From assembly GCA_020631735.1 (NCBI GenBank), contig CM036225.1, positions 64,158,662-64,222,661 on the forward strand: a DNA stretch of 64,000 nucleotides, given 5' to 3'. The position numbers and the translations under genes were made by a program. The notes under the pieces are model-generated. The model was not told where the DNA came from, did not search any database, and worked only from the letters and a program-made list of their open reading frames with translations. How positions within the stretch are numbered: the stretch's first letter is position 1; each line of letters starts with the position of its first letter. Of this stretch, positions 1 through 10,102 are shown one piece after another. The stretch comes from Saccharum officinarum (lineage: Eukaryota > Streptophyta > Magnoliopsida > Poales > Poaceae).

Positions 1-199
1 AGGTTCGGTCTCGCAATGGGAAAGACAAATTCTAAGTGGAATGACAATATTTATCATTGGAAGCGAAAATACCCTACATGTGTAACAAAGGTTCCAAATA
101 ATAAATACTGGTAACCTCTTATAATATGTTTCATCTTTTTTTTATCACAAAATAGTTTTTTGATTTGTGTACAACAAATAAACAAATGCTCTTCTTCAG

Positions 200-276
200 G
201 AATTTGGGAGGCTTTCTTGTATACAATTTCATGAAGTTCTGGGATGGCGTAAGATTGCCACCAATCAACAATGTAA

Positions 277-360
<84 letters not shown>

Positions 361-476
361 CACACACTACACGGTAGGAAATTAATAACTTAACCTATTA
401 TTATTTATCATGCACAGCTATCAATTTCACTGAGGATGGAATTCTTGGCCGACATTTTGACGAGTCCTGCAAATGA
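200..476 (+). CDS. Last two exons of an unrecognised gene (partial at left edge)
   Basis: Two exons with matching phase are visible. The first (200-272) follows an acceptor ending cttcttcag and stops before a gtaagc donor. The second (418-476) follows tgcacag and ends at a TGA at 474-476. Joined they read without interruption: about 24 codons (start EFGRLSCIQFHEVLGWRKI), a split Ser codon, then INFTEDGILGRHFDESCK and stop. The 73-bp and 59-bp exons fit phase 1 exactly. An AATAAA near 543-548 could serve polyadenylation. I do not recognise the protein; earlier exons would lie at 1-199 or left of the window. A pure AT microsatellite fills the intron. The splice logic is seen; that it is an expressed gene is inferred. 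Confidence 0.5.
279..358. repeat. (AT)n microsatellite, about 80 bp
   Basis: Uninterrupted AT dinucleotide run lying in the putative last intron of the left-edge gene. It creates spurious Ile-Tyr repeat ORFs on both strands. Confidence 0.97.
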
Positions 477-1037
477 ATGTTTCGATAACCTCCCGGAAGA
501 TCTCCAATATATGATTAAGGAGTTAGACAGAATATAAAATACAATAAATAACATTACTATGAATTCTTATTTGCAAAATTGTTCTTGAATTGTATAGAAT
601 GCTTAAATACAATTGTGTAAAAGTTAAACTGTGTCAAAAAATTCGTTGTTTTCATAAGCATCCCTAAGATAAAGCCGTAGCGTTAGCACGGGCATTGTAC
701 TAGTATCACTAAATAGATCATGAAATATATCTTCATAATATACTTATTTGGCATTATGTATGTTGTTAATCTTTCCAGTAAAATTAATCAAATTTAAGAC
801 AACTCGACTTAGCATGATTCTAAAAACTGATTTATTTTGGTACCGAGGGAGTAATGAGATTTCCAAAGCTACAAAACACATACCTTGTCCTATATCAGAG
901 AAACCAAGCAAAGAAATAGAGGACAGCCGGTCGTTCAAAAATAAATAGAGGACCGTATACAAATAACCACCATAGATTGATATATAATCTATCAAACGTT
1001 CATGATCGGTGAGCCTGAGAACCTTGCAAACATCATA
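477..1037. other. AT-rich intergenic stretch
   Basis: Beyond the probable polyadenylation signal of the left-edge gene I see no gene here. The only structured item is a short GC hairpin followed by CTAGT near 674-704, listed separately. Confidence 0.6.
674..703 (+). mobile_element. Possible Helitron 3' end
   Basis: A short hairpin (gccgt...acggc type) is followed nine bases later by CTAG and then T, which is how grass Helitron 3' termini look. No matching 5' TC end was located, so the element's extent is unknown. The call rests on this one terminus. Confidence 0.3.
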
Positions 1038-1992
1038 CTCCCTCCGTCCTAAAATAATTGTCGTTCTCGCTCCCCGAGAAATAACTTTGACTCAATATAT
1101 ATTAAAAAAATAGAAAAAGTCTAATTGACCCCCCAACTATTGGGGGTGGTCTAGTTTACCCCCTCAACTATGAAACGGTCTAATTTACCCCCTGAACTTT
1201 GCAATACCGGCCAAATCACCCCCTCGAGCGGTTTTGGGCGGTGATTTTGCTACAGTAACAACGGTTTTGCTACAGTACCAGTGGTCTTGTCCTTTTCTTT
1301 TTTATTTATTTCGTCTGAATCTTTGAAAAATCATAGTAAATCACAAAAAATCACAAAATGAAAAATTCAATTTTGTTGGACTCCACATGAGTAGATCTAC
1401 ACGGTGAACATATAATATAGTATGCTTTAGTACAAAGTTTTTCTGTAAATTTTGATCTATTTTTTTGTAATTAATTTAAATAATTCATACAACAAAAACT
1501 TTGTACTAAAGCATACTATATTATATATTTACTGTGTAGATATACTCATGTGGAGTCCAACAAAATTGGATTTTCCATTTTATGATTTTTTTGTGATTTA
1601 CTATGATTTTTCAAAGATTCAGACGAAATAAATAAAAAAAGGACAAAACCACTGTTACTATAGCAAAACCGTTGTTACTGTAGCGAACCACCGTCCAAAA
1701 CCGCTCGAGGGGGTGATTTGGCCGGTTTTGCAAAGCTCAGGGGATAAATTAGACCGTTTCATAGTTGAGGGGGTAAACTAGATCACCCCCAATAGTTGGG
1801 GGGGTCAATTAGACTTTTTCCTTAAAAAATATTAATACTTATGGTACATAATTAGTATAATCGGAAAGATCTTTGAATCTAGTTTTTTAACAAATTTATT
1901 TGGAGATACAAATGTTGCACGTATTTTCTATAAATTTAGTCAAACTTGCGACATGGAAACCCAAAACGATTGTTATTTTGAGACGGAGGAAG
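1038..1992. mobile_element. Stowaway-type MITE, split by a foldback element
   Basis: The ends read ctccctccgtcctaaaat and, inverted on the right, attttgagacggaggaag, flanked by TA on both sides (1036-1037, 1993-1994). This is the Stowaway (Tc1/mariner) terminus and TA target duplication. About 245 bp belong to the MITE; the rest is the inserted element at 1112-1821. Confidence 0.85.
1112..1821. mobile_element. Long-TIR foldback element, Mutator-like (F1)
   Basis: The element is almost entirely a palindrome: each arm is about 330-350 bp and the centre lies near 1455-1490. The arms start at the gaaaaagtctaattgacccc motif and end at its inverse. Shared arm landmarks are a tactgtag/ctacagta pair, tttgaaaaatcatagtaaatca and ggactccacatgagtagat. 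Flanking 9-mers are taaaaaaat and ttaaaaaat, differing at one base, which suggests a 9-bp target duplication as in Mutator-like elements. There is no coding capacity. It lies inside the Stowaway at 1038-1992, so it is younger than that MITE. Confidence 0.75.
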
Positions 1993-2039
1993 TATGATTC
2001 AACGAAAGCATGTCTGGTCTGCGACATGTACTGCTCATT

Positions 2040-2469
2040 GAGTCATACTCTGCTGCTAATAATATAGATAGAGAGACGCAAATAAAGATAGATAGTTTGT
2101 AATCACCCCAGCTAGGTAGATTACATAGAAACCTTGTGCAAATCGTATCCTTGTGCAAATCCGTGGACTCAAAGGGCTTCCGTGGCCGAGACAGGATGAA
2201 ATTGATCTTGGACTCGGATAGCCTCTTGTAGGCCACGATGTATTCCGTCCACTCATCGCCGTCGTCGGACCGTCAGCGGCGGCAATGCGGTCGGCCTCCT
2301 CCATATCAGCTACGGCCTCCGCGTCCTGTGCCACCGCACCAACGTACGCCTCGTCGCCGTCGTTGTCGTAGTCCTCCATGGAAAAAGAGCCTGTCTCCTC
2401 CGCAACCTCAACCACTACCGCCGCCGCCGCCTCCTCCTCGACGATGTTGCCCTTGGTGGTGCTGACCAT
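2040..2469 (-). pseudogene. Decayed paralogue of the 3.1-kb locus (inverted copy)
   Basis: Reading leftward from an ATG at 2469-2467, the product starts MVSTTKGNIVEEE and is rich in Ala, Val and Glu. It then contains AYVGAVAQDAEA, matching AYVGAVPVAQDAEA of the plus-strand locus at 3058-3580. A frameshift follows; a second frame carries YKRLSESKINFIL and FESTDLHKD, matching YKRLSREEIGSIL and FESTDLYKD. The copy then jumps straight to the sibling's 3' UTR-like sequence (aaggtttctatg type), so the C-terminal half is deleted. The family is unknown to me. Confidence 0.6.
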
Positions 2470-3057
2470 GATGGAACGTACCCTACACTAGCTCCTCGCC
2501 GACCGCTCGAGGAGATTTTGAGGGATTTCGTTATTATTTTGTGAAAGGATAGTATATTGATTGATGCGATGGTGCGGCATCAACGAGTATACGAGTGCTC
2601 AATGGATGGATGGTTCCCAGTCGAGTTGGAATTCGAACGTTGTCTTGTCTAGCAGATAGGGTAATTTCAATTTCCTCTGCTCGGAATCCTCACGGACATG
2701 GACACCCTCTTTTGTCCTCATTCACGATTGCCCAATGTCAGTTTTGAATTTGAATTCCTTTTCGTAAAATGTCAGTGGTTAACAGGTTTTCATTTCAAAT
2801 CAGCTTCAGTGTTTCCCTCTTCCCGCCGGGATGTGGGACTACTCCGAGGCGGATACGAACCGAAGCAAAGAGCCCAAGCTCCCCACAATAAAATGACGCC
2901 GCCGCCCGCCGCCTTCTTCCCCCATCTATCTAGAGTTTGAGGCTAGGGCTAGGGTTCCATATCACTCTCCTTTGCAATAACCAAATCGATCCTCTCCCGG
3001 CGAGGCGCAGCGCGGTGGCCTAGATCCACCGTCGGCACCCGCGTGGAGGGTTTGACC
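2470..3057. promoter_or_regulatory. Shared divergent upstream region of the inverted paralogue pair
   Basis: This stretch separates the two head-to-head starts and contains no gene I can support. Close to the plus-strand start lies the leader-like segment 2936-2960 with the telo-type motif ctagggctagggtt. Promoter function is inferred from position only. Confidence 0.35.
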
Positions 3058-3580
3058 ATGCTGAGCACCACCAAGAGTGTGGAGGCTGCAGCGGCAGGAG
3101 TGGTTGCAGAGGAGACGGTGGGCTCCTTGTCCACGGAGGAAAAAGGAGGCGGCATATGTTGGTGCGGTGCCGGTGGCGCAGGACGCGGAGGCCGCGGGCG
3201 ACGGCGACGACTGTCCGACGTGGATGACCTGGACGCAGTTCGTCGTGGCGTACAAGAGGCTATCCCGGGAGGAGATTGGTTCCATCCTGTCCTGGCAGCG
3301 AAAGCTGTTCGAGTCCACGGATTTGTACAAGGACATGATTGACGACAACTCTACTACTAAGGAGGATCACGAGTGCGAGGTTGCGGATCATGAGTACCAT
3401 GAGGACAGATTATCCGTGTGGTAGGACAGGGTGCGCAAGGAGTACGCGGACAAGGGGTTCTTCGCGGTGGACGACGATTATATCACCGAGAGGCTTGAAT
3501 TGGAGGAATATTACAACCAGTCTGTGAGAGAAATGCTCTCTGAGCTTAATCTGGATGAGTCCATCTTCGGTAACGAGTGA
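3058..3580 (+). pseudogene. Frameshifted gene of an unrecognised small acidic protein family
   Basis: The reading starts MLSTTKSVEAAAAGVV at 3058. About 30 codons in, the frame must shift to continue as AYVGAVPVAQDAEAAGDG, TWMTWTQFVVAYKRLSREEI and FESTDLYKDMIDD. A TAG near 3422 interrupts an otherwise open frame (probably once Trp), after which VRKEYADKGFFAVDDDYI, LELEEYYNQSVREML and a terminal ESIFGNE run to a TGA at 3578-3580. Without the two lesions the product would be about 170 residues. The inverted sibling lies 0.6 kb upstream. An unrecognised intron could in principle remove the frameshift, so expression is not excluded. Confidence 0.6.
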
Positions 3581-3961
3581 CCAAGAAGACGAGGAGGGAA
3601 GATTGATGTGGAGGTTTCTATGCAATCTACCCAGCTAGGGTGATTATAGACTATAATATCTATCTTTATCCTTTTTCATCTCTATATCTTATATATGAGG
3701 TGTTCTTAATTAGTTTTGTTGTCCTCCACCTATGTAATGGGTCTATCCGTCTATGAGACTTAGTGTCTCAAGGTCTTGGGTTCACCGAGCAATAACGTTG
3801 GATAATCTTTAATGTAATATATATCAATCTATGGTGTTATCCTTTTTCGTTTCTTAAATTCTGTTGCTTGGACACCTCCTTTTCTTTTATTGTTAATATA
3901 TTAATATTAACCAGTTGGGGGCTACCCCTCTTGTTTCCTCAAAAAAATAGTGTTATTTGTG

Positions 3962-4137
3962 TAGTCGTGGGGAGGCAGTAAAAAGATATTTGAAAGGTTG
4001 GGATATACCTAGAGATCTTTACTTGGAAAGGAGTGCTTGGAAAGCAGCTATTGACATGCAACACTAGGGGCTCATGTTGGGTTTTAACTCTAGCCTACCC
4101 CAATTTGTTTGGGACTAAAAGGTTTTGTTGTTGTTAT
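3962..4137 (+). mobile_element. RTE-type LINE 3' end fragment
   Basis: An ORF tail reading RYLKGWDIPRDLYLERSAW then AAIDMQH and stop is followed by the RTE 3' signature ctagcctaccccaatttgtt and a short TTG run near 4125. The same tail occurs in better form at 10650-10787. Only the last 175 bp of the element are present. Confidence 0.7.
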
Positions 4138-4330
4138 TTGTGCAGTCCTCTGTTTACAACAATGTGTTGTTCAATTCTTTAATGAAAGATCTAGTAAGCT
4201 TATTACATGAATTGGCCTTTGTTCAGACTTGCTTCTAAGGAAACAGAGATAAAGTTCTGGTACTCATACTACAGCCAAATTTTCTAGTGTGTGAAGGGGT
4301 TTCCTGTTAGTTATTTTTATTAGCAACAAC

Positions 4331-4564
4331 TCACTCCGTCCTGGAGTATTTAGTCAGATAATCTTTAGTTTCATGATTTTTTAAAAAGTACAAATATGTA
4401 TGATATCAAATAAGAACCATTAGAATTTATCATGGAGTATGTTTTCATAATATACATATTTGGAATCGTAGTTGTTGATACTATTTTTTTATAAATTTAG
4501 TCAAACTTAAAAATAGTTTGACTTAGACCAAATCTAAAATTGGCCTTTTTAAGACAGAGGCAGT
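4331..4564. mobile_element. Degenerate Stowaway MITE
   Basis: The left end carries ctccgtcctggagtattta and the right end ttaagacagaggcag before TA. The termini are the eroded Stowaway type and the interior is AT-rich. Confidence 0.55.
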
Positions 4565-5927
4565 ATTATTTATTTTCATGAAGTAAACTTGTAATTTTGT
4601 GTTACTATAGGCCTGAATAGTTGCTTAGTAAAGCATGCCCCAAAAGTCAGTGTTTATGTGTAGTTAGGGGAAAATAGTTGAGGTTTTGTGATGTTTACCT
4701 TACTAGAAAATATAGTTGCTGTTTTTCCCCTTTTACAGTAATCTTTTCTTTTTCCAATGGGTTACATTTTTCTTGATAATCAAAGTTTTCAAGTATAATT
4801 GTTTGGTTATTCTTATTATTTTCGTTTTCGTTTGCTTTACAGTTGAAGTTTCTGAATGCCTAGGACTATAGGATCATATTGCATGACAGAATGATGGCCA
4901 AGCAGCCCTTCAGTTTGATTCAAATCAATTGGTGCTTTATCATTGTTATTGTTATTGTTATTGTTATTGTTATATAGTCTTATAGACTATGGCTGATTAT
5001 CTGGCTTGTCTCATTACAGTTTGGGTGCACACTAACATGAAGATGCTGACAGGCAGAAATGACTTCTTGACTCCATCTTCGGTGATGAGTGACCAAGACG
5101 ACGACACAACGACAAGGAAGGAAAGGCAGATTAATTTGCAAGATGAACCCTTGTATGACATATTAGGTCTTCTTGAGAGATAATTTGCAACCAATTCCGC
5201 TATTAAGAGAGCTCTATATGTTTCCCCTATATTTTCTGATATCTATGAAGGAAAGTGGTTTTGTATCTTATTGAAAAACATTTACCATGTTGATGGTCAC
5301 ATGTGAATTGTGAGTTTCGGATACAGTTAGGAAGTACTTCATACATGAACCCTTTTACTATGAATAAGAGTTAATTTTCCATAATGTTTAGTTACTTTCA
5401 GATCTACGACTATCATAAAAAATATAGGATTTTCATAAGAGGGCACATGAACAGAAATTACAAATTGACGTATTGAAAACAGATTGCAACACTAGAGAGC
5501 CTCTGTCAGGGAATTTAGCTTTGATGTCTTGAAAATAAAGGACGGCAGGAAATCCGTAGCTACAACATCATTGGCCGATAACCCTCAGCCAAAGGAGCGA
5601 CGCTCAATACAAACAGGTAAATAGTAGTAGTGTAGCGCCGCTATGTTTTAAACTTAAACAAAGATTCTGAAAGTATAAAAACAGCTTGCATTTAGATAAC
5701 GTCTTTTTTCCTGTATGATCGATGACAGTTCATTGTTGACAAATCAGAACTTTGTAACATCATGTTCAGGTCTAAGATTCGCTTAAACAAACAATGCAGT
5801 ACATATATGAAGCAAATGAATGGCTGCTAGCAAAAGTTTATTCACAGCATGAACTTTGACACTATAAATTTGCACAACTCTCAAGTGGAAGCAATCAATC
5901 ACTTGGCACATTTCACCATCGAACCAT
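4565..5927. other. Intergenic stretch with a remnant of the 3.1-kb family
   Basis: Mostly AT-rich filler. At about 5065-5120 a segment (tccatcttcggtgatgagtgaccaagacgacga) closely resembles the end of the 3.1-kb pseudogene (tccatcttcggtaacgagtgaccaagaagacga), so it is a third, tiny fragment of that family or an alternative 3' end. A TTATTG short repeat sits near 4945-4970. I see no other gene. Confidence 0.45.
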
Positions 5928-6113
5928 TTAGATAAGGAATGGGCGCCATAAGTTCTTCCTGTCAGCTGCATTTTTCCTTCGATAGCAATCTGTGCCAACT
6001 TCATAGACTTCAGGAACAGTATGGCGTCCCAGTTCCTCCACGGTGATATTTGGCTTCTGGCACTCTTCAAAAGCTTCACATGTTCGACTTTGTGAGAATG
6101 GAGATGTACCATG
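5928..6113 (-). CDS. Isolated terminal exon of an unrecognised gene
   Basis: On the minus strand an acceptor ending attgacag (6114-6115) opens a 186-bp frame of 61 codons plus a TAA at 5930-5928. It contains SQSRTCEAFEECQKPNITVE, ELGRHTVPEVYEVGTDCYRR and a terminal ADRKNLWRPFLI. The composition and the clean splice site look like a genuine coding exon. I cannot name the protein and see no convincing upstream exon before a MITE fragment near 6280-6352, so it may be a gene relic. An overlapping ORF in another frame (5783-6112) has less protein-like composition and was not chosen. Confidence 0.4.
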   Translation of the reverse strand, partial: HGTSPFSQSRTCEAFEECQKPNITVEELGRHTVPEVYEVGTDCYRRKNAADRKNLWRPFLI

Positions 6114-6279
6114 CTGTCAATTGATTGTGCTCCAATTGCATTGGAAGATAGAAATTGAGGATTGCCAAAAATGATTGTCTTGGTAAGGGATTCAACTGTT
6201 GTGAGACTATCGATCTAGTTGTTACTATTTAAGAACACAAGTTGTTGTGAAGCCTCCAAGTCTTTAGCCTAGCTTAGCA

Positions 6280-6352
6280 ACCATGGTACAATGTTTTCTC
6301 TCACAACGAATCAGCGAATAGTACTTTTCAGCGAAGCGAATTATTCTGCAAA
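6280..6352. mobile_element. MITE fragment with the ctctcacaac(g/a)aatcagc core
   Basis: The segment acaatgttttctctcacaac followed by gaatcagcgaatagtacttt and cagcgaagcgaa matches cores at 14980-15060, 33000-33076 and, inverted, 43615-43680. It is a common short non-autonomous element of panicoid grasses; its superfamily is not certain. Confidence 0.55.
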
Positions 6353-7071
6353 TCTTATCCATAAGGCATTAGCCAATGCCTAAGCAAATTACCTCAATAC
6401 ATAGGCATTAATCCTGCAACTGCATTTTGAGAAGCTAATTTGTAGGCCTTTTTGCACTGACAAATATAATACTAACTTTTTCAGATTCATTTTAACCACA
6501 TTATGTGGTGGTTCATCAATATATGCTGCTTGCATATTTAGGCTAATAGAACTGATTTCACCATTTTAGGAGTTCTGATGAACCAATTATGGACTAACAA
6601 TTTATAACCTATCAGCCAATTAGTGCAATCTGAACAATCCAAAAACATTACTATTCTCAGCTTAGCTGGTCCTGTTTACCTCTTCAGAAGAGAATATAGC
6701 AAAGAGGCTTGGCCGGACCTTGCTGTCGTGCTTCACTGGCAGTGCGCGACTTTAGGGCTTGGTCGGAGAAATGGTGGTAGAGCAGCAGTGATCCGCAAGG
6801 GTTCGATTTGAAGGCACCATGGCGGCGGTGTCACCGTTGCCGATGAAGCGCTCCATGCCCCAGTAGATTGTAAGTTCTTGTTGATTATAAGGTGATGAGC
6901 ACCCGGCACAGCATCACTTCAGAGAACATCTGCATCAAGAAAGGATCAGGGTCGTAGCAGGCAAACATCGAACTGGACGATCAACACCGCACAAAAATTC
7001 AGTGAACATGCTTACTCATGGTAACAACTGCCATGATGCAGAACTAATGCTTCACAATTCACAAGCGCTTG
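6353..7071. other. Intergenic stretch with possible exon-like GC patch
   Basis: A GC-richer patch at about 6680-6850 has, on the minus strand, a gtaaac donor-like site after ttctgaagag. It could be the leader exon of whatever gene owned the exon at 5928-6113. No frame is convincing and nothing else is supported. Confidence 0.3.
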
Positions 7072-8048
7072 GGTTCAAAAGAAAAAAGGGAGAGACTAGC
7101 GCCCGGACGTTCGGACACCCGTGCCTGTTGCCCACCTGTTTTCAATAATGATACCATCAGGGCACCAATGAATGCAACTTCGTGCTTCGCGCTTGCTGCC
7201 TGTCTATAGATACAACTTTGTGCTCCGCTTCGCCTCGTGCTCCACACCTGCTGCCTGCCCATGGATGCAGTTTCGTGCTCTATGCCTGTAGCCACGCCCA
7301 TGGATACACCTTTGTACTCCATGCCTGCTTCGCTTCCCGCGCGCACGCGGGGACCGTTGTGCCCAAGGGGACCCACCTTCGCCTGCGCCCCCTTGTCGCG
7401 CTCATGTTGCAACCTAAAGCATTTGCTGCAACATACGTCCGAAACAGATGAAACATTTACAACATACTCTTGCAACATATGTATGGGCAGTGCAACATAT
7501 GTAACATCTAAATAAAACACTTGCAACGCACGTTTGAAACAGCTGAAACATTTGAAACATATGTGTATAGCCAGTGCAACATATTCAATATCTAGATAAA
7601 ATACTTACAACATACGTTTGAAATAGCTGAAACATTTAAAACATACACTTGCAACATACGTATATAGTCATTGCAACATATGCAACACTAGATTTACTTT
7701 TGCAACATCTAGATCAAACATATACAGCATCCAGACGAAACACATGAAACATACGGTTGTAACATGTGCTCATCTACTTGCTGCCCCCAATGGACGTTCG
7801 TTGACGCGGAGCTTGACGCCGGCACGAAGCTCGGATGCCATAGCGCGGAGGTCAGACCTCGGCTGTTCGCAGCGCGAGTCCGAGCGGGAGGCGCGAGTGC
7901 GGCGAAACGCAGCGCGAGACATAAGTGGTGCGCGACGCAAGGCGTAAGTAGCACGCGGCGCGAGGCGTAGGGCAAGCGATGCGTGGGGGCAGGCAGGTCC
8001 ATCCTGTCCGTCTGGCCAGACACTCGGTAGGGAGCATTAAAAAAAAGG
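7072..8048 (+). mobile_element. Family X repeat, copy A
   Basis: A 977-bp element with GC-rich ends and an AT-richer core (about 7400-7760) in which gcaacata, gaaacat and catctagat motifs recur every 20-30 bp. It is flanked by an 18-bp direct repeat, acaattcac(a/g)agcgcttg, at 7054-7071 and 8049-8066 with one mismatch, consistent with a target duplication. The left end carries gactagcgcccggacg; the right end carries gagcatta. The same architecture recurs five more times in this window. ORFs across it are by-products of the repeat. The superfamily is unknown to me. Confidence 0.65.
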
Positions 8049-8410
8049 ACAATTCACGAGCGCTTGAATTAAAAAAACATTACAAGCGCCATATTTCTAG
8101 ACGTCTAGTTCACCACCAGCTCGGAAGACAAGGGTACATCCAATCCAAAGGATTCAGATTCTGACTGCAATGAACATGCCCCTGTATACTCACATAATAT
8201 ATGGCTCCAGACTCCAGGATTACTCCGATAAGCCCAGTAACAGGAAACTGAAATTCCGCAATCAACCACCATAAAGCAATAGTAGCATAACAAACTGCAT
8301 AAGCGTAAAGTGCAACGGCTGGAATGAATCAGCAAACATTTGATTCATGGAGTGTTAAAGAGTACAAATATAATGTCAAAACTGGGTTTTGCCAAGTAAC
8401 CATCCTAGTT

Positions 8411-10084
8411 TCATGCATTTTTATAGTGGTGAAGCTTGTATAGCAGGACTTTTCCTCCCGCGTGTCCGACAGACAAGAACCCGCTGCCAGGGCTGAAATC
8501 CAGGCACCGTGGATAGTGAAGGCTGAACCGAGGCCCTGGCCAGTTCTGGAACACGCTGAACGACGGGACGTGCACAAGCCTCATCCCATTCCTCTCTTTC
8601 CTTGAGCTGATCGCCAAGATCTGGGCATCATGGTTGAATTTCATTTCGCCAATGTCAGTGGTCAGGTTTTCGATTGTCTTCAGTGGCTTCCTCTTCCCAC
8701 CAAGAAAATCATCTCTCTTGTACACATTCACAATGCCGCTGGTGGAGCCTGTGGCAAATAAAGAGCTGTCCTGCGAGGTGCAAAGCGAAATGCCAGCCAG
8801 GGAACCGTCGTCAAAAGCCTTGTGGATGCACTTCCTCGTTCCAAGATCCCAGTGGTAAACATGGCCATCTCCACCGCTGCTCAGCAGCTGGTTTCCACCA
8901 TCCGCAAAAGCCAGTGAACGCACGCTTCCGTTCATCTTGAGGGTTCCAATGAGCTGCTTTGTCTTGGCAGAAATAAGAAGGATGTACCCTTCATTACCGA
9001 CAAAAGCAATGGTTTTCGAATCAGGTGATATCTCAAAGCTCTCCAGGCTTTTCTCCTCACGCCCTGTCAAAGGTCCAATCTTGCTAACAGCAGCATTCAC
9101 CAGATCAAATGAGTAGAAGAACTTTCTCCTGCCTGATAGGATCACCTCAGAGCCATCAGGTAGAAATGAGGCCTTGTGTACTGGACAGTCCCCAATAAAT
9201 ATGCTCTGGATCTTGGGGTTTCTCTTTCCATCAATCTGGAAAAACCTCAGATGCTTGTCCAAACCTGCAGCAAGCATCAGTTGCCCATTCCTATGAAACT
9301 GCACTGAATTGATAGGACCACTTGATGGATCCTGGATATTGGCATCAACGAGCCTTGAGAACTCCAGCATCCCAGGTAAGAGCTTGACAGTATCCTTGAC
9401 AACGAGCTCATCGTTATTCTGAAGGATATCATCGACACAACCCTCATCATCAGACTCACCATCTGACGCGGCAGGAAGAGAAGTTTTCTGGTCCATATCA
9501 GCCCAGCCAGTGAAGGGGTTCAATTTGGCATGCTGACCACGCAACCTGGCCTCATACTCTTTCCCTGAAATCAAATGCTCATCTTCCTCTTTTCTCAGCT
9601 TCCTCAACCTTGAAACCTTCACAATGTCCACCTCTGTCCTTTCTTCCTCCTCATCCACCCATACTGGCTTCCTCCCCTTGATACCCACCACGTCTTCCTC
9701 ATCCTCATGGGCCATATCCTCCTCATATATAGGAAAATAATCCATGCCACCACCAGCGGACCTATCTGTGAAAAACAAAGGCACATCCCGGTCAGGAGCT
9801 ACTACTGCAGCCCCAGCCTCAGTGCCAAACTCCAGTGGCGCATAAAGGGAACCAAACAATGAGCTCTCCAGCTGCCGCATCTCCTCTTCCTCTTTGTTCT
9901 GCTGGGACTCCTGCACCTTAGTCCTTTTCTTCTTCCTTTCCTTATTGTGATTCTTCAACTTTGCTTCCTTCCCAACCTCTGCATCTATGGAGGTCGGAGA
10001 GCCAATGTCCTCGTCATTGCCATCATCAGCTTCACTTTTCCTGAGGCGGCGCTTCTGGACCGCGTTCTGGGATATTAAGCTCAT
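8411..10084 (-). CDS. UTP18: U3 snoRNP-associated WD40 protein, UTP18 homologue
   Basis: A single coding exon of 557 codons. Known family role: UTP18 belongs to the UTP-B module of the nucleolar SSU processome, acting in early 18S pre-rRNA processing. Residues 1-240 are charged and low-complexity, with a basic run near 44-58, acidic stretches near 121-132 and 205-222, and LFFTD at 103-107. Residues about 255-555 form the WD40 propeller; visible blades include SVQFHRNGQLMLAAGLDKHL, LAFADGGNQLLSSGGDGHVY and the last, RCLDFSPGSGFLSVGHAGG. Length fits the family. The start is MSLISQNAVQKRR at 10084; an upstream in-frame Met (10159) is rejected because a ttttggcag acceptor at 10103-10107 lies between. 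A telo-box/site II promoter and a non-coding first exon lie at 12.2-12.4 kb. Confidence 0.93.
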   Translation of the reverse strand: MSLISQNAVQKRRLRKSEADDGNDEDIGSPTSIDAEVGKEAKLKNHNKERKKKRTKVQESQQNKEEEEMRQLESSLFGSLYAPLEFGTEAGAAVVAPDRDVPLFFTDRSAGGGMDYFPIYEEDMAHEDEEDVVGIKGRKPVWVDEEEERTEVDIVKVSRLRKLRKEEDEHLISGKEYEARLRGQHAKLNPFTGWADMDQKTSLPAASDGESDDEGCVDDILQNNDELVVKDTVKLLPGMLEFSRLVDANIQDPSSGPINSVQFHRNGQLMLAAGLDKHLRFFQIDGKRNPKIQSIFIGDCPVHKASFLPDGSEVILSGRRKFFYSFDLVNAAVSKIGPLTGREEKSLESFEISPDSKTIAFVGNEGYILLISAKTKQLIGTLKMNGSVRSLAFADGGNQLLSSGGDGHVYHWDLGTRKCIHKAFDDGSLAGISLCTSQDSSLFATGSTSGIVNVYKRDDFLGGKRKPLKTIENLTTDIGEMKFNHDAQILAISSRKERNGMRLVHVPSFSVFQNWPGPRFSLHYPRCLDFSPGSGFLSVGHAGGKVLLYKLHHYKNA

Positions 10085-10102
10085 CTTTCCTGGAGAATTA
10101 GT

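Noticed and set aside
54..377. ORFs with long Ile-Tyr repeats on both strands
   Set aside because: They are translations of the AT microsatellite at 279-358.
5783..6112. 109-codon minus-strand ORF
   Set aside because: The other frame of the same stretch has a splice acceptor and far more protein-like composition.
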